Part shown: piece after piece, positions 8,586-16,839 of the stretch
Layout: each line of letters starts with the position of its first letter
How positions within the stretch are numbered: position 1 is the stretch's first letter
Source of the DNA: Bacteroidota bacterium
GTDB taxonomy: Bacteria; Bacteroidota; Bacteroidia; Cytophagales; Spirosomataceae
Length of the DNA stretch: 64,000 nt
Assembly (NCBI GenBank): GCA_020161355.1
Contig: JAIUOF010000007.1
Coordinates: forward strand, 186,001 to 250,000
Direction of reading: 5' to 3'
Translations under genes and position numbers: made by a program
Notes under the pieces: model-generated
The model's database searches: none
What the model was told of the DNA's origin: nothing
What the model saw: the letters and a program-made list of their open reading frames with translations, nothing else

Positions 8586-8600
8586 TGCAACATTGTTGCA
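8586..8600. promoter_or_regulatory. 7-1-7 palindromic metal-regulator box, copy 3 (divergent)
   Basis: TGCAACA-T-TGTTGCA, identical to copy 2. It sits in the 49-bp gap between the divergent genes at 8123-8566 (minus) and 8616-8993 (plus), 19 bp and 15 bp from their starts, and can control both. Confidence 0.75.
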
Positions 8601-8615
8601 ATAATAATATTTAAA

Positions 8616-8993
8616 ATGAAAACTTACAGATTTATTGTCCTTTTTGTTTTATTGATGGCATGTAAAAATTCTAATCCCAAACTTGAAGAAGCCCATCAAA
8701 TACATTTGGATATTATTACTTTATTGAATGATACAGAGAATTTGTTGAATAGTCTCTCTTCAGCCTCCATACAAAAAATTAATGAGGATAGTTTGCAAAT
8801 TTTCAAAATGCAGATTGAAGATATAGAAAAAAATATAGTTGAAGTACCTGGATTTGAACAAGAGCAGCATCACCAGGGTCATGAACACAAGCACGATGCC
8901 CCGGTGAATTATACAGATGATCAGATACTTTTGATTCAGAAAGAGATGAAGGCTGAGTTGATCAAAATTCAGGAAAAAATATCAGCTCTTTGA
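8616..8993 (+). CDS. Small lipoprotein with His-rich metal-binding segment
   Basis: 125 aa. A lipoprotein signal peptide ends LLMAC, so Cys17 is probably lipidated. The rest is helical (about 22-75 and 100-125) with charged heptad-like stretches. Between the helices lies HHQGHEHKHD (about 87-96), six histidines in ten residues, as in zinc-binding periplasmic proteins. The gene is driven from the palindrome at 8586 and faces the metallo-beta-lactamase gene, whose stop codon is 1 bp away. A role in binding or sequestering zinc at the cell envelope is inferred from the histidines and the regulon. I do not recognise a named family. Confidence 0.7.
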   Translation: MKTYRFIVLFVLLMACKNSNPKLEEAHQIHLDIITLLNDTENLLNSLSSASIQKINEDSLQIFKMQIEDIEKNIVEVPGFEQEQHHQGHEHKHDAPVNYTDDQILLIQKEMKAELIKIQEKISAL

Positions 8994-8994
8994 T

Positions 8995-9726
8995 TTATTT
9001 CTCTGAAAATAGCTTTATAGTATATTCAAACAGCTCTTTTCCTCCATATTGGCCATGTCCGGGTATCACATATTCGACTTTTGGAAACTTAGCCTTCACT
9101 TTTTCGATGGACTGCGGCCAGGCTTTTACATCGGCATCTCCCAAAAAGCCTTTTCCGGCGTTCATTTCTTTAACCATACAGCCGCCAAACATCACCTTTT
9201 CTGATGGAATATAACTTACAATATTGTCGTGAGTGTGAGCTCCGCCAGGTTGGTAGTTTATGATGGTCTTTTTACCAATTTTTATTTTATCTTCTTTTTC
9301 GAAGCCATTTTTAGGGATTTCAACATTGTCTTTTTTTGCCAAGTCCAGGGTTTTATTGGATGCATAACTTGGAATATTTCTCTTATGAAATTCCTTCAAT
9401 CCGCCCAAACAATCATCATGAAAATGATTGACCACTACCGCTTTAACTTTTATTCCGGCTTTGTCCAATGATTTAAAGAGTTCCTCTGTCGAGATGCTAT
9501 CTGTTGGTGTGTCAAAAACTACAGCTTCCTTGCCAACGATATATACTAGCCCGTTACAGGGTACTTTTCCCCAGGTTTGCGTTACCAAATAGGTTTCATG
9601 CACATAAACATTGGATTTGATTTCAGTAAATTTTACCAAATCCTCGTTGGTAGAGCTTAGTTTGGTTTGTGCTTTTGCAAAAAATACCAAAATGAAAGCC
9701 AGAAAAATGGTGAGTGTATATTTCAT
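8995..9726 (-). CDS. Subclass B1 metallo-beta-lactamase
   Basis: 243 aa with signal peptide (about 1-20, ending AKAQ). The B1 zinc ligands are all present: HFHDD gives His101, His103 and Asp105; GGAHTHDN gives His164; GGCMVK gives Cys183; PGHGQYGG gives His224. NHFHDDCLGGL closely resembles the same loop in CcrA-type enzymes. Family members hydrolyse beta-lactams in the periplasm using two zinc ions. Nothing mobile flanks the gene, so it appears to be a resident chromosomal gene of an environmental species. Its activity and spectrum cannot be told from sequence. It is convergent with the His-rich lipoprotein gene. Confidence 0.9.
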   Translation of the reverse strand: MKYTLTIFLAFILVFFAKAQTKLSSTNEDLVKFTEIKSNVYVHETYLVTQTWGKVPCNGLVYIVGKEAVVFDTPTDSISTEELFKSLDKAGIKVKAVVVNHFHDDCLGGLKEFHKRNIPSYASNKTLDLAKKDNVEIPKNGFEKEDKIKIGKKTIINYQPGGAHTHDNIVSYIPSEKVMFGGCMVKEMNAGKGFLGDADVKAWPQSIEKVKAKFPKVEYVIPGHGQYGGKELFEYTIKLFSEK

Positions 9727-9780
9727 TTATTTAAAACCAATTTGAGTAAAGGTTGAGAGTATATAATTTGTTTAAAAAAC

Positions 9781-10581
9781 TTATTTAGAAAGCTCTTTGG
9801 CTCTTTTTTCAGCGTTGATAATTCCGGTTTCGATGCCTTCGCCCACATTAAATTCTCCAAAGGTTTTCAGAGCCGCTTCGGTGGTGCCTCCTTTTGAGGC
9901 TACTGCTTTGATGAGGTCGTCGAGGCTTTGCTCGGCATTGTTGATCAGGTGATAGGAGCCCAGCATGGTTTGTTTTACCAAAAGGCGGGCCATGCCTTCG
10001 TCAAAGCCCAGTTGCATGGCGGCTTCTACCATGTGTTTGACCACGTAATAAAAATACGCCGGGCCACTACCGCTTACGGCCGTTACAGCATCGAGCATGT
10101 TTTCATCTTCGATGTACACCGAGCGACCTGTGGCGTTAATCAGGTTTTCAATTTTCAAAAGTTTCGAAAATCCGATGCCTTCCGCAGCACAGAATCCTGT
10201 GATTCCCTGACCCAGCATGGCAGGGGTATTGGGCATAGCCCTTACCACGAGTTTATGATTGAGTTCTTCTCTGATTCTGGACATGTTGATACCGGCCATG
10301 ATTGACAATACCACTTGTTCAGGTTTTAGAAAATTCTTTAATTCTGAAGCTACAGAGCTGAAATCCTGGGGTTTTACAGAAAGTATCACCAAGTCTGAAT
10401 CTCCAACGGATTCATTGATGGTATCCACCACGACCCCTTCTTTGCTTTTTTTGAGGGTTTCACATCTTTCAGTACTTTTTTCAATCAAAAGCAGGTGATC
10501 TTTTTTTACCAAATCATATTGAATAAACGACCTGGCGAAGGCCATTCCCATATTTCCGCAGCCTACAATGGCTATTTTCAT
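9781..10581 (-). CDS. proC: Pyrroline-5-carboxylate reductase
   Basis: 266 aa, normal length for ProC, the NAD(P)H-dependent enzyme of the last step of proline synthesis in the cytoplasm. The N-terminal Rossmann motif is IVGCGNMGMAF (4-14). VKPQD, AMPNTPAMLGQGITG (about 115-130) and the family signature around AVSGSGPAYFYYVVKHMVEAA (about 167-187) and SKGGTTEAAL (near 230) are clear. It is probably a single-gene unit, preceded by the terminator of the thioredoxin-like gene. Confidence 0.97.
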   Translation of the reverse strand: MKIAIVGCGNMGMAFARSFIQYDLVKKDHLLLIEKSTERCETLKKSKEGVVVDTINESVGDSDLVILSVKPQDFSSVASELKNFLKPEQVVLSIMAGINMSRIREELNHKLVVRAMPNTPAMLGQGITGFCAAEGIGFSKLLKIENLINATGRSVYIEDENMLDAVTAVSGSGPAYFYYVVKHMVEAAMQLGFDEGMARLLVKQTMLGSYHLINNAEQSLDDLIKAVASKGGTTEAALKTFGEFNVGEGIETGIINAEKRAKELSK

Positions 10582-10616
10582 TTCCGTTCTGTTTTTTTAC
10601 AAAATTAGTGTTTTTA

Positions 10617-10650
10617 TAAATAAAAAACCCGGCTACTCACCGGGTTCATT
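10617..10650 (-). terminator. Rho-independent terminator after TlpA-like gene
   Basis: Inverted repeat AACCCGG (10626-10632) and CCGGGTT (10640-10646) with a 7-nt loop; on the minus strand it is followed by a T-rich run (TTTTTTATTT). It lies just past the stop of the gene at 10655. Confidence 0.85.
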
Positions 10651-10654
10651 TTGA

Positions 10655-11800
10655 TTATTTTTCTATCCACTCGACCATCTCATTATAAACAGCTTCTGTG
10701 CTGCCGAGATAACCCGATCCTTTATGTTTTATTTTACCTTCCTTATCGATGCAGAATTTGGCAGGAATACCTTCCACCCCATAAGTCATGGAGGTTTGAT
10801 TACCAATATCCAACACCGGATTCATGAACGAAAATCCGCGGTTAGTAATAAACTTATTTACATGGTCTTTCCACTGATCTTCCGCCACTCTTTCAAAAGT
10901 ATTTACGAAAAGAAAAACCACATCGTCACGGTCTTTGTATTTTTCCACTGCTTTTTTCATTCCGGGGAAAGACATGATACAAGGCCCGCACCAGGTAGCC
11001 CAAAAGTCAAGTACCACGGTTTTGCCTTTCAAGGAGGAAAGTTTCACTTTTTTTCCATCCAAAGTAGTCAACTCAAAATCAGGAGCAATGGAGCCTACCG
11101 TTCCGACACTTTTTTGATTGATAGTTTGAATAAACATTTTTGCAAAAAAATGATTTTTGCCTTCCTGTTCCAATCGGGTTTTTAGTTGGGAAAGGTATTC
11201 AAAATCTGTCTCGGGATTCAGGAAATTGTTGGCAGCAATTATTCCTGCCATTGAAGTGCCCAGTTCCTGAATTTTTGGATAAATGACTTTCTTCATTTCC
11301 ACTTCAGCAGACTGGTATTGCGTTCTGATTTTATTTCTGTCGGCTTCACCTTTTGCTCCCTGAAACTGACTTTCCAGGGTATTTCTGACACTTGAAAATT
11401 TTTGCATTTCGGCCATAACCTCGTTAAACAAAGCCATATTTTTAGAACCCTGAACGTTGGCAGTGGCGGCTTTATCAGGGGTGCTGGAGCCATCAGCCAC
11501 AATTGAAAGTATTTCCCCACCGTCTAGTATCAGTCCTATAACCTGCTCATTAGCAATGTTTAATTGGTAAATTCCGGGCTCAGGTATTGATGTTTCAAAC
11601 TTAAAAGTCTTCCCTGTCAAAGCCACCGAGTCAATTTTCATCCCGATATTTCGGTCATTCAATCTTTCGAGATAAATTTTCCCGGAGACATCATTGGTTA
11701 TTGTTCCCGTGATTTTCAAGGGATACTTTGTATCAGAAGCATTTGATTTACATGCCCAAATACTTAAAAATGTCAATATTAGTAATATCTTTTTGCTCAT
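10655..11800 (-). CDS. TlpA/ResA-like thioredoxin-fold lipoprotein with DUF4369 N-terminus
   Basis: 381 aa from the ATG at 11800 (MSKKILLILTFLSIWAC), chosen because it starts the lipoprotein signal directly; the start at 11812 adds four residues. Cys17 is the likely lipid attachment site. The region about 25-125 (ITGTITNDVSGKIYLERL) is DUF4369-like. A helical middle leads into an AhpC/TSA-thioredoxin domain (about 235-380) with SLKGKTVVLDFWATWCGPC near residues 255-273, the CxxC redox pair, and a cis-Pro loop (VEGIPAKFCID). It should act as a periplasmic thiol-disulfide reductase. The partner is unknown. It follows gatB closely (21 bp) and may be cotranscribed with it. Confidence 0.9.
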   Translation of the reverse strand: MSKKILLILTFLSIWACKSNASDTKYPLKITGTITNDVSGKIYLERLNDRNIGMKIDSVALTGKTFKFETSIPEPGIYQLNIANEQVIGLILDGGEILSIVADGSSTPDKAATANVQGSKNMALFNEVMAEMQKFSSVRNTLESQFQGAKGEADRNKIRTQYQSAEVEMKKVIYPKIQELGTSMAGIIAANNFLNPETDFEYLSQLKTRLEQEGKNHFFAKMFIQTINQKSVGTVGSIAPDFELTTLDGKKVKLSSLKGKTVVLDFWATWCGPCIMSFPGMKKAVEKYKDRDDVVFLFVNTFERVAEDQWKDHVNKFITNRGFSFMNPVLDIGNQTSMTYGVEGIPAKFCIDKEGKIKHKGSGYLGSTEAVYNEMVEWIEK

Positions 11801-11821
11801 TTCTTGAAGCATTCTATTGTT

Positions 11822-13264
11822 TTATTTTAATTTTTCCAAAAGCAATTGATTGAGTTTTTTAGGATCTGCCGAGCCTTTTGATTTTTTCATAACTTCTCCT
11901 ACAAACATACCCAGTAAACCCTTTTTGCCTTTTTTATATTCATTTACTTTATCTATATTTTGTGCCAAAACTTCGTCGATCCATTGTCCCAAAGCATCCT
12001 GGTCGTCTGTTTGAATCAGATTATTAGACTCCGCAAGTTGCATGATATCACTTTCCGGGCTTGTGATTAACAAATTCATTAACGTTTGAGCAGCCGAATT
12101 GCTGATTTTTCCATCATCTATTGTATTGATCAGCTGACCAATTTTTTCAGGAGAAATTTCAAATTCAGAAATACTTTTTCCAGATTCGTTCAAGGCTCCT
12201 TTGATATTGCTAAGCACCCAGTTGGCAGCTGATTTTTTATTTGAGGTTGTTTTTATTATTTCTTCAAAATACTCACTCAATTCTTTTTCTTCAGTAAGTA
12301 AATAGGCGTGTTCTTCAAGGAGTCCGAAAGATTTGGCATATTTCTCAAAAAGTTGAAGAGGCAATTCAGGCATATTTTGCTTTTCCTTTTCCAGCTCATC
12401 ATCCGAAATAATTACCGGTGCCAAATCGGGCTCAGGGAAATAACGATAGTCGTTCATGGTTTCTTTTACACGCATGCCGAAAGTTTTTCCTTTTTCGGGG
12501 TCAAAGCTTCTGGTTTCCTGTAAAACAGTGCCTCCGCCATTCAAAATTTCTGACTGACGCTCTATTTCATATTCAGCTGCTTTCTGAAGAAACCTAATAG
12601 AGTTCATGTTCTTGATTTCAACTTTGGTCCCCAATTTTTCGCTTCCTACGGGTTTCAATGACACGTTCAGGTCAGCTCTCAATGAGCCTTCTTCCATGTT
12701 TCCATCACTAATGCCCAGGAAACGTACCATTTTCCTGATTTCACTCAGGTAGCCTGCGGCCTCTTCAGGACTTTTGATACAGGGTTCGGATACAATTTCG
12801 AGTAGGGGAGTACCTGCACGATTATAATCCAGAAGCGTATAGGCGTCGTCGGCATCATGAACCGACTTCCCCGCGTCTTCTTCCATGTGGATATGATGTA
12901 AATCCACTGAATGCTTTTCAAAAACCTTTCCTTTTTTGAGCAAAAATTCGACTTTGCCACCAATACAAACCGGTTCTTTGTCCTGAGACACCTGATATCC
13001 TTTGGGAAGGTCGGGATAGAAATAATTTTTCCGGTCGAAATAATTAAACTGATTTATTTTGCAATTAAATGCCAGCCCGAGTTTTATGGCAGAGGAGATT
13101 GCTTTTTCGTTTAATTTAGGTAATACACCCGGATGGGCAAGGGTAATCACACTGATGTTGGTATTGGGTTCACTTCCAAATACATTGGGGTCGGCAGCAA
13201 AAATTTTGCTGGCTGTATTTAACTGGCAGTGAACTTCAAGTCCTATCACAACATCGTATTTCAT
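11822..13264 (-). CDS. gatB: Aspartyl/glutamyl-tRNA amidotransferase subunit B
   Basis: 480 aa, full length for GatB. The start YDVVIGLEVHCQL (3-15), FDRKNYFYPDLPKGYQVSQ (about 81-99), HMEEDAGKSVHD and LDYNRAGTPLLEIVSEP (about 145-165) are hallmark motifs of the kinase-like domain. The C-terminal YqeY/tail domain ends KGSADPKKLNQLL. GatB phosphorylates Glu- or Asp-tRNA before GatA-derived ammonia amidates it, in the cytoplasmic GatCAB complex. gatA and gatC are not in the window. Confidence 0.97.
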   Translation of the reverse strand: MKYDVVIGLEVHCQLNTASKIFAADPNVFGSEPNTNISVITLAHPGVLPKLNEKAISSAIKLGLAFNCKINQFNYFDRKNYFYPDLPKGYQVSQDKEPVCIGGKVEFLLKKGKVFEKHSVDLHHIHMEEDAGKSVHDADDAYTLLDYNRAGTPLLEIVSEPCIKSPEEAAGYLSEIRKMVRFLGISDGNMEEGSLRADLNVSLKPVGSEKLGTKVEIKNMNSIRFLQKAAEYEIERQSEILNGGGTVLQETRSFDPEKGKTFGMRVKETMNDYRYFPEPDLAPVIISDDELEKEKQNMPELPLQLFEKYAKSFGLLEEHAYLLTEEKELSEYFEEIIKTTSNKKSAANWVLSNIKGALNESGKSISEFEISPEKIGQLINTIDDGKISNSAAQTLMNLLITSPESDIMQLAESNNLIQTDDQDALGQWIDEVLAQNIDKVNEYKKGKKGLLGMFVGEVMKKSKGSADPKKLNQLLLEKLK

Positions 13265-13326
13265 TTTCAGAGTTTTTTTTACAAAAATAAGGCTTAGAAA
13301 GCATTAAAAACGAATTGATTGACAAT

Positions 13327-13360
13327 AAAAAAGGTCAGGATGCAAAACCTGACCTTTTTT
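13327..13360 (-). terminator. Terminator after gldN (potentially bidirectional)
   Basis: AAAAAAGGTCAGG (13327 on) pairs with CCTGACCTTTTTT (ending 13360) around an 8-nt loop. Both sides have A/T runs, so it can stop transcription from gldN on the minus strand and act in the other direction as well. Confidence 0.9.
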
Positions 13361-13377
13361 GAGATATCTTTTTGGAA

Positions 13378-14286
13378 TTAAAACTCCCAGAGGTTGTTTT
13401 CAAATTCCATCAATTCATATTCCAGTTGCTGAGATTTTTCCAAAGCCGCTTTTGGTGATTTATGAATCTCGTCAAGGAATTTGTTTCCGGCATTTGATTT
13501 TTTGATAATTCTTCCGTTAAACAATCTCAATTCAAGGGCATCAGCCAGGTTGATGTGTTTTGCGGTGTTTTGGGCATTATACCAAATACAATTTGGATTT
13601 AACCTGAAATAAGATTCCAGTTCTTTGTATTTGAAAGATGCCAGTTCTTTTTCCAGACCATCAGCTGACAATTCACTTGGAATTTTAATTGTAATGGTTT
13701 GAATATCAAAATATTGACGAGATCTTTGTTTGTCAAAAATCCAATCTTCTTTAATTTCAATGATATAAAGATCGCTTGGGTAAAGCTCATAACCTTCTGA
13801 AGACGCAGCAGCAGTAGATGTGGTTTTTGTTTCGCCACTAGCCTGTGAAGTTGCAGGCGTTGCTGAACCTCCGCCTCCCCATCCGTCATCTTCTCCGGCG
13901 GCAGTTGTAGTACCTTCATCGCCAAAACCGGCTTCGATTTCTTCTTTAGAAAGGCCACCACCTTCAAACTTTTTAGTCAACCTTCTGGTAAATTCTTCCA
14001 AAGTAATTTTGGTTGCTACCGAATCATTGTCATAAGGCTCCAAAACACCGGCTTTTACACCATCAATCAGGTGTTTGGTGATTTCACCTCCTTTGGCAAA
14101 AAGCGGCTGGTTCTGCTTTTCGTTCAAATCCAGTCTTCTCCAAAGTGTAAGCTTGTACATTACATTAGACTCATGGATTGGACGAAGCGACAGCGGGTTG
14201 ATGCCATTGTCTGACTTTTCCTGAGCTGATACCACCTGAGCAGCAAAAGCCGCAATTACAAATGATAATACTTTGATTTTCTTCAT
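13378..14286 (-). CDS. gldN: Gliding motility / type IX secretion protein GldN
   Basis: 302 aa with signal peptide (1-21, ending VVSAQ). RPIHESNVMYKLTLWRRLDLNEKQN (about 36-60) and the C-terminal half with LYIIEIKEDWIFDKQRS (about 170-186) are typical of GldN/PorN. GldN forms the periplasmic ring with lipoprotein GldK under the T9SS channel. Between about 111 and 164 this copy has a low-complexity linker rich in Gly, Ser, Thr and Ala (DDGWGGGGSATPATS and beyond) separating the two conserved halves. It is the last gene of the gldKLMN operon, 21 bp after gldM, and ends at a strong terminator. Confidence 0.95.
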   Translation of the reverse strand: MKKIKVLSFVIAAFAAQVVSAQEKSDNGINPLSLRPIHESNVMYKLTLWRRLDLNEKQNQPLFAKGGEITKHLIDGVKAGVLEPYDNDSVATKITLEEFTRRLTKKFEGGGLSKEEIEAGFGDEGTTTAAGEDDGWGGGGSATPATSQASGETKTTSTAAASSEGYELYPSDLYIIEIKEDWIFDKQRSRQYFDIQTITIKIPSELSADGLEKELASFKYKELESYFRLNPNCIWYNAQNTAKHINLADALELRLFNGRIIKKSNAGNKFLDEIHKSPKAALEKSQQLEYELMEFENNLWEF

Positions 14287-14307
14287 TTATTTAAAAAAAT
14301 TAAATTT

Positions 14308-15906
14308 CTATCTTAAAGGAATCGATACGGTATATTCTCCAACGGGAACAGTCTCAATTTCACCTTTAAAGTTTCTTCTTTCAACTTTATTGACAACAAT
14401 CAGTAACCTGTCACCTGCTTCTGCATTTTGCATAATATCTCCTATGTTTGCAGCACCGGAAAGACCTTTTTTGCTACCTTTTGGTCTTGTACCATTAGCA
14501 AGGAAAACATCATAACTTGTAACACGGAAGTTAGCATCTTCTGGATTAGTAACTTTGAAGTCATCATCGGCAAGTGCGGCGGCATTTATCTGTCTTGCCG
14601 AAGAAGCGGGAAGTCCTTTCTTCACTACATCATCACTTACTCGTGCACCATTAACACTTACTGTGATTGTAGGTCTAGGAACCTTCCTTACACTGAAAGG
14701 GAATGTACCTAAAACCAAGCCGTCATTTTTAACTTCAAGAGCTACACGTGCTGAATTTGGAACAATGGTCAACTTTCCTCCACCGGCAGGGATAAATTCA
14801 GCACCTGATCCGCCAAATGTTGGTTTGAATAAATTACCCAGGCCAGGTGATGAAGTCTGTAGTCTGTTGGCACATTTGAAATACAATGGGGGCATTGAGC
14901 CTGACATAATCTCAACAGAAGGTTTTAACACTGTATATTCTTCTGTTGTGGTTTGAGTTTCCATTGTACCATCAGGCTTAGGGAATGACACCGTCGCAGT
15001 ATAACTACGTTTTAGCTGACCATTGGCATCAAAGTTTCCACCTTGAGTACGTACCTCATAAGTTCCTTTACCATCTTTTATGGGTAAGCCGGATCCGTTG
15101 ATACTGATTCTAGGCGTAATAGCACTGGAATAAGCACCTATCGCAATATCAGCTTTATAGGTTTGACCTGCAACAACAGTCCTCGAGTCAGGAATTACTA
15201 CTGCGAATATTTTATCAAACTTAATCTCTTTTGCACCTACTTGCTGAGCAAGGTAGTCCAAAAGTTCTGACTCATATCTTCTGATGTCTGATTGCTTTTG
15301 ACTAAGTCCGGCCAAAGCGGCTGGTACGGGAGTCTGAGCAAACATCAATTCTGCAAAATCCTTACTTTTTGTAATGGCATCTGTTTCAGCCATGGCAGGA
15401 TCCTGTTTTGCATCCAGTGCCAATGAGTGCAATTTAAGAGCAGGATTTATGGTATTAAGATATTTCACATATTCTTCAAGCTTGGCTTTTAGCTCGTAAC
15501 CTTTTTTGTTTTTTACAAAAATGTTGGCTACTTTTTCTTCTTCAGCCAGGTTTTTTATACCACCGGTTTCGGCATCGATACCGCCACCGGCCTGTTCGAT
15601 TATTGTCGATTTTAGAGTTTCAATATAATTTACAAGCTCAGAAGTTCTTTTTCTGATTTCCTCACCTTTATGATACAAAGCTCTGTATTCTGGTTTATTA
15701 CCATTTTTTTCGATTGCATCGTTCATAGCAGCCATTGTACGCTTATTGGAATCATCTGCGGCTTTATTTGCTTGTTGCAAGGAGTTATTGAGGACTACGA
15801 ATTTTTGCAAAATCGCATTGCTGACTTGAAGGGCGAGCATCGCAGTCAGAACAAGATACATCATGTTGATCATCTTCTGACGTGGACTTTCTTTACCACC
15901 GGCCAT
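14308..15906 (-). CDS. gldM: T9SS motor protein GldM
   Basis: 532 aa, usual length for GldM/PorM. The N-terminus MAGGKESPRQKMINMMYLVLTAMLALQVSNAIL holds the single transmembrane helix (about 12-32). A long periplasmic part with D1-D4-like domains follows, ending in EYTVSIPLR. GldM couples to GldL in the inner membrane and spans the periplasm to the GldK/N ring, transmitting rotation driven by proton flow. It lies between gldL and gldN in the conserved order. Confidence 0.97.
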   Translation of the reverse strand: MAGGKESPRQKMINMMYLVLTAMLALQVSNAILQKFVVLNNSLQQANKAADDSNKRTMAAMNDAIEKNGNKPEYRALYHKGEEIRKRTSELVNYIETLKSTIIEQAGGGIDAETGGIKNLAEEEKVANIFVKNKKGYELKAKLEEYVKYLNTINPALKLHSLALDAKQDPAMAETDAITKSKDFAELMFAQTPVPAALAGLSQKQSDIRRYESELLDYLAQQVGAKEIKFDKIFAVVIPDSRTVVAGQTYKADIAIGAYSSAITPRISINGSGLPIKDGKGTYEVRTQGGNFDANGQLKRSYTATVSFPKPDGTMETQTTTEEYTVLKPSVEIMSGSMPPLYFKCANRLQTSSPGLGNLFKPTFGGSGAEFIPAGGGKLTIVPNSARVALEVKNDGLVLGTFPFSVRKVPRPTITVSVNGARVSDDVVKKGLPASSARQINAAALADDDFKVTNPEDANFRVTSYDVFLANGTRPKGSKKGLSGAANIGDIMQNAEAGDRLLIVVNKVERRNFKGEIETVPVGEYTVSIPLR

Positions 15907-15959
15907 ATTTGTAATGTTTGAGTTTTAAAAGGAAATTTTAAGGGAATACAATCGTAAGC

Positions 15960-16781
15960 TTACATCATGTTGCCTTTCATGGCTGAAAGCATGCTTCCAT
16001 ACACGTTGTTCAAAGATGCCAGATTACCTGTAAGTTTGTTGAGTTCAGCCTTGAACTGTTGGGTATCTTTTGATGCCTCTGACATATCTTCCATTGCCGA
16101 TGATAGGTTGGCATAAAAAGAATTCATCGACTTCAGATGACGGTTGGTATCCTGTAGCTCAATTTCATAAACTGCATTTAGTGCCCCCATGTTTTGTGAG
16201 ATTTTCTGGAACTGATTTCTGTATTCCTGAGCATCTTTAGTGGCATCAGACATTGACATCATCGAACTTACCGTGGTATTCAAAGCTGAATTCAAATCAC
16301 CCATTTTACCCGAAGCTTCTCTTACTTTACTGTTAAAGTCGCTGGTAGAAACCGTTGCATTGGCAACTTCAGTGATATTGGAAACCGAATGAGACAGGTT
16401 TTGAAAACTTGTTTTCAATCCGTCAAAAATATCAGGAGTGATTTTAGCATTGGCCAGCATGTCATCCATTTTCGCGGTCAGTCCTAATCCTGAGGTTTGA
16501 GGAGCTGCAGCACGCACAGGCAATTCACCTTTAAATTCCGGAGACAATTCAGGATATACTTTTTCCCACTGATATTCTGAAACCGGTCTTAAATATGATT
16601 GTAAAGCATATATGATGAAAATTAAAGCTTCAGTTCCCAATCCGATTGGAAGAGCGATACTTGCCCAGTCATAGTGCATGATTTTACCCATTGCACCAAC
16701 GATTACAACTGCGGCACCGATACTATAAAAGAATGGAATAAATTTGTCCCAGAATGCACTTGGTCCGTTACTTGCTGCCAT
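15960..16781 (-). CDS. gldL: T9SS motor protein GldL
   Basis: 273 aa. Two N-terminal membrane helices (about 14-33 and 40-61) form the inner-membrane part. The second carries GLGTEALIFIIYAL, where Glu51 matches the conserved membrane glutamate needed for proton-driven motor function in studied GldL proteins. The C-terminal two thirds are cytoplasmic coiled coils with a repeated pattern of SSxMxxMSxAxKDxQxF (near 190-215 and 235-255). The next gene is gldM, 53 bp downstream, as in other gliding Bacteroidota. Confidence 0.96.
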   Translation of the reverse strand: MAASNGPSAFWDKFIPFFYSIGAAVVIVGAMGKIMHYDWASIALPIGLGTEALIFIIYALQSYLRPVSEYQWEKVYPELSPEFKGELPVRAAAPQTSGLGLTAKMDDMLANAKITPDIFDGLKTSFQNLSHSVSNITEVANATVSTSDFNSKVREASGKMGDLNSALNTTVSSMMSMSDATKDAQEYRNQFQKISQNMGALNAVYEIELQDTNRHLKSMNSFYANLSSAMEDMSEASKDTQQFKAELNKLTGNLASLNNVYGSMLSAMKGNMM

Positions 16782-16839
16782 GATTTTATTTTAAATTTTG
16801 CTTAAGTTAAATTAATATTTTTGAGTTTATTTTATATTC

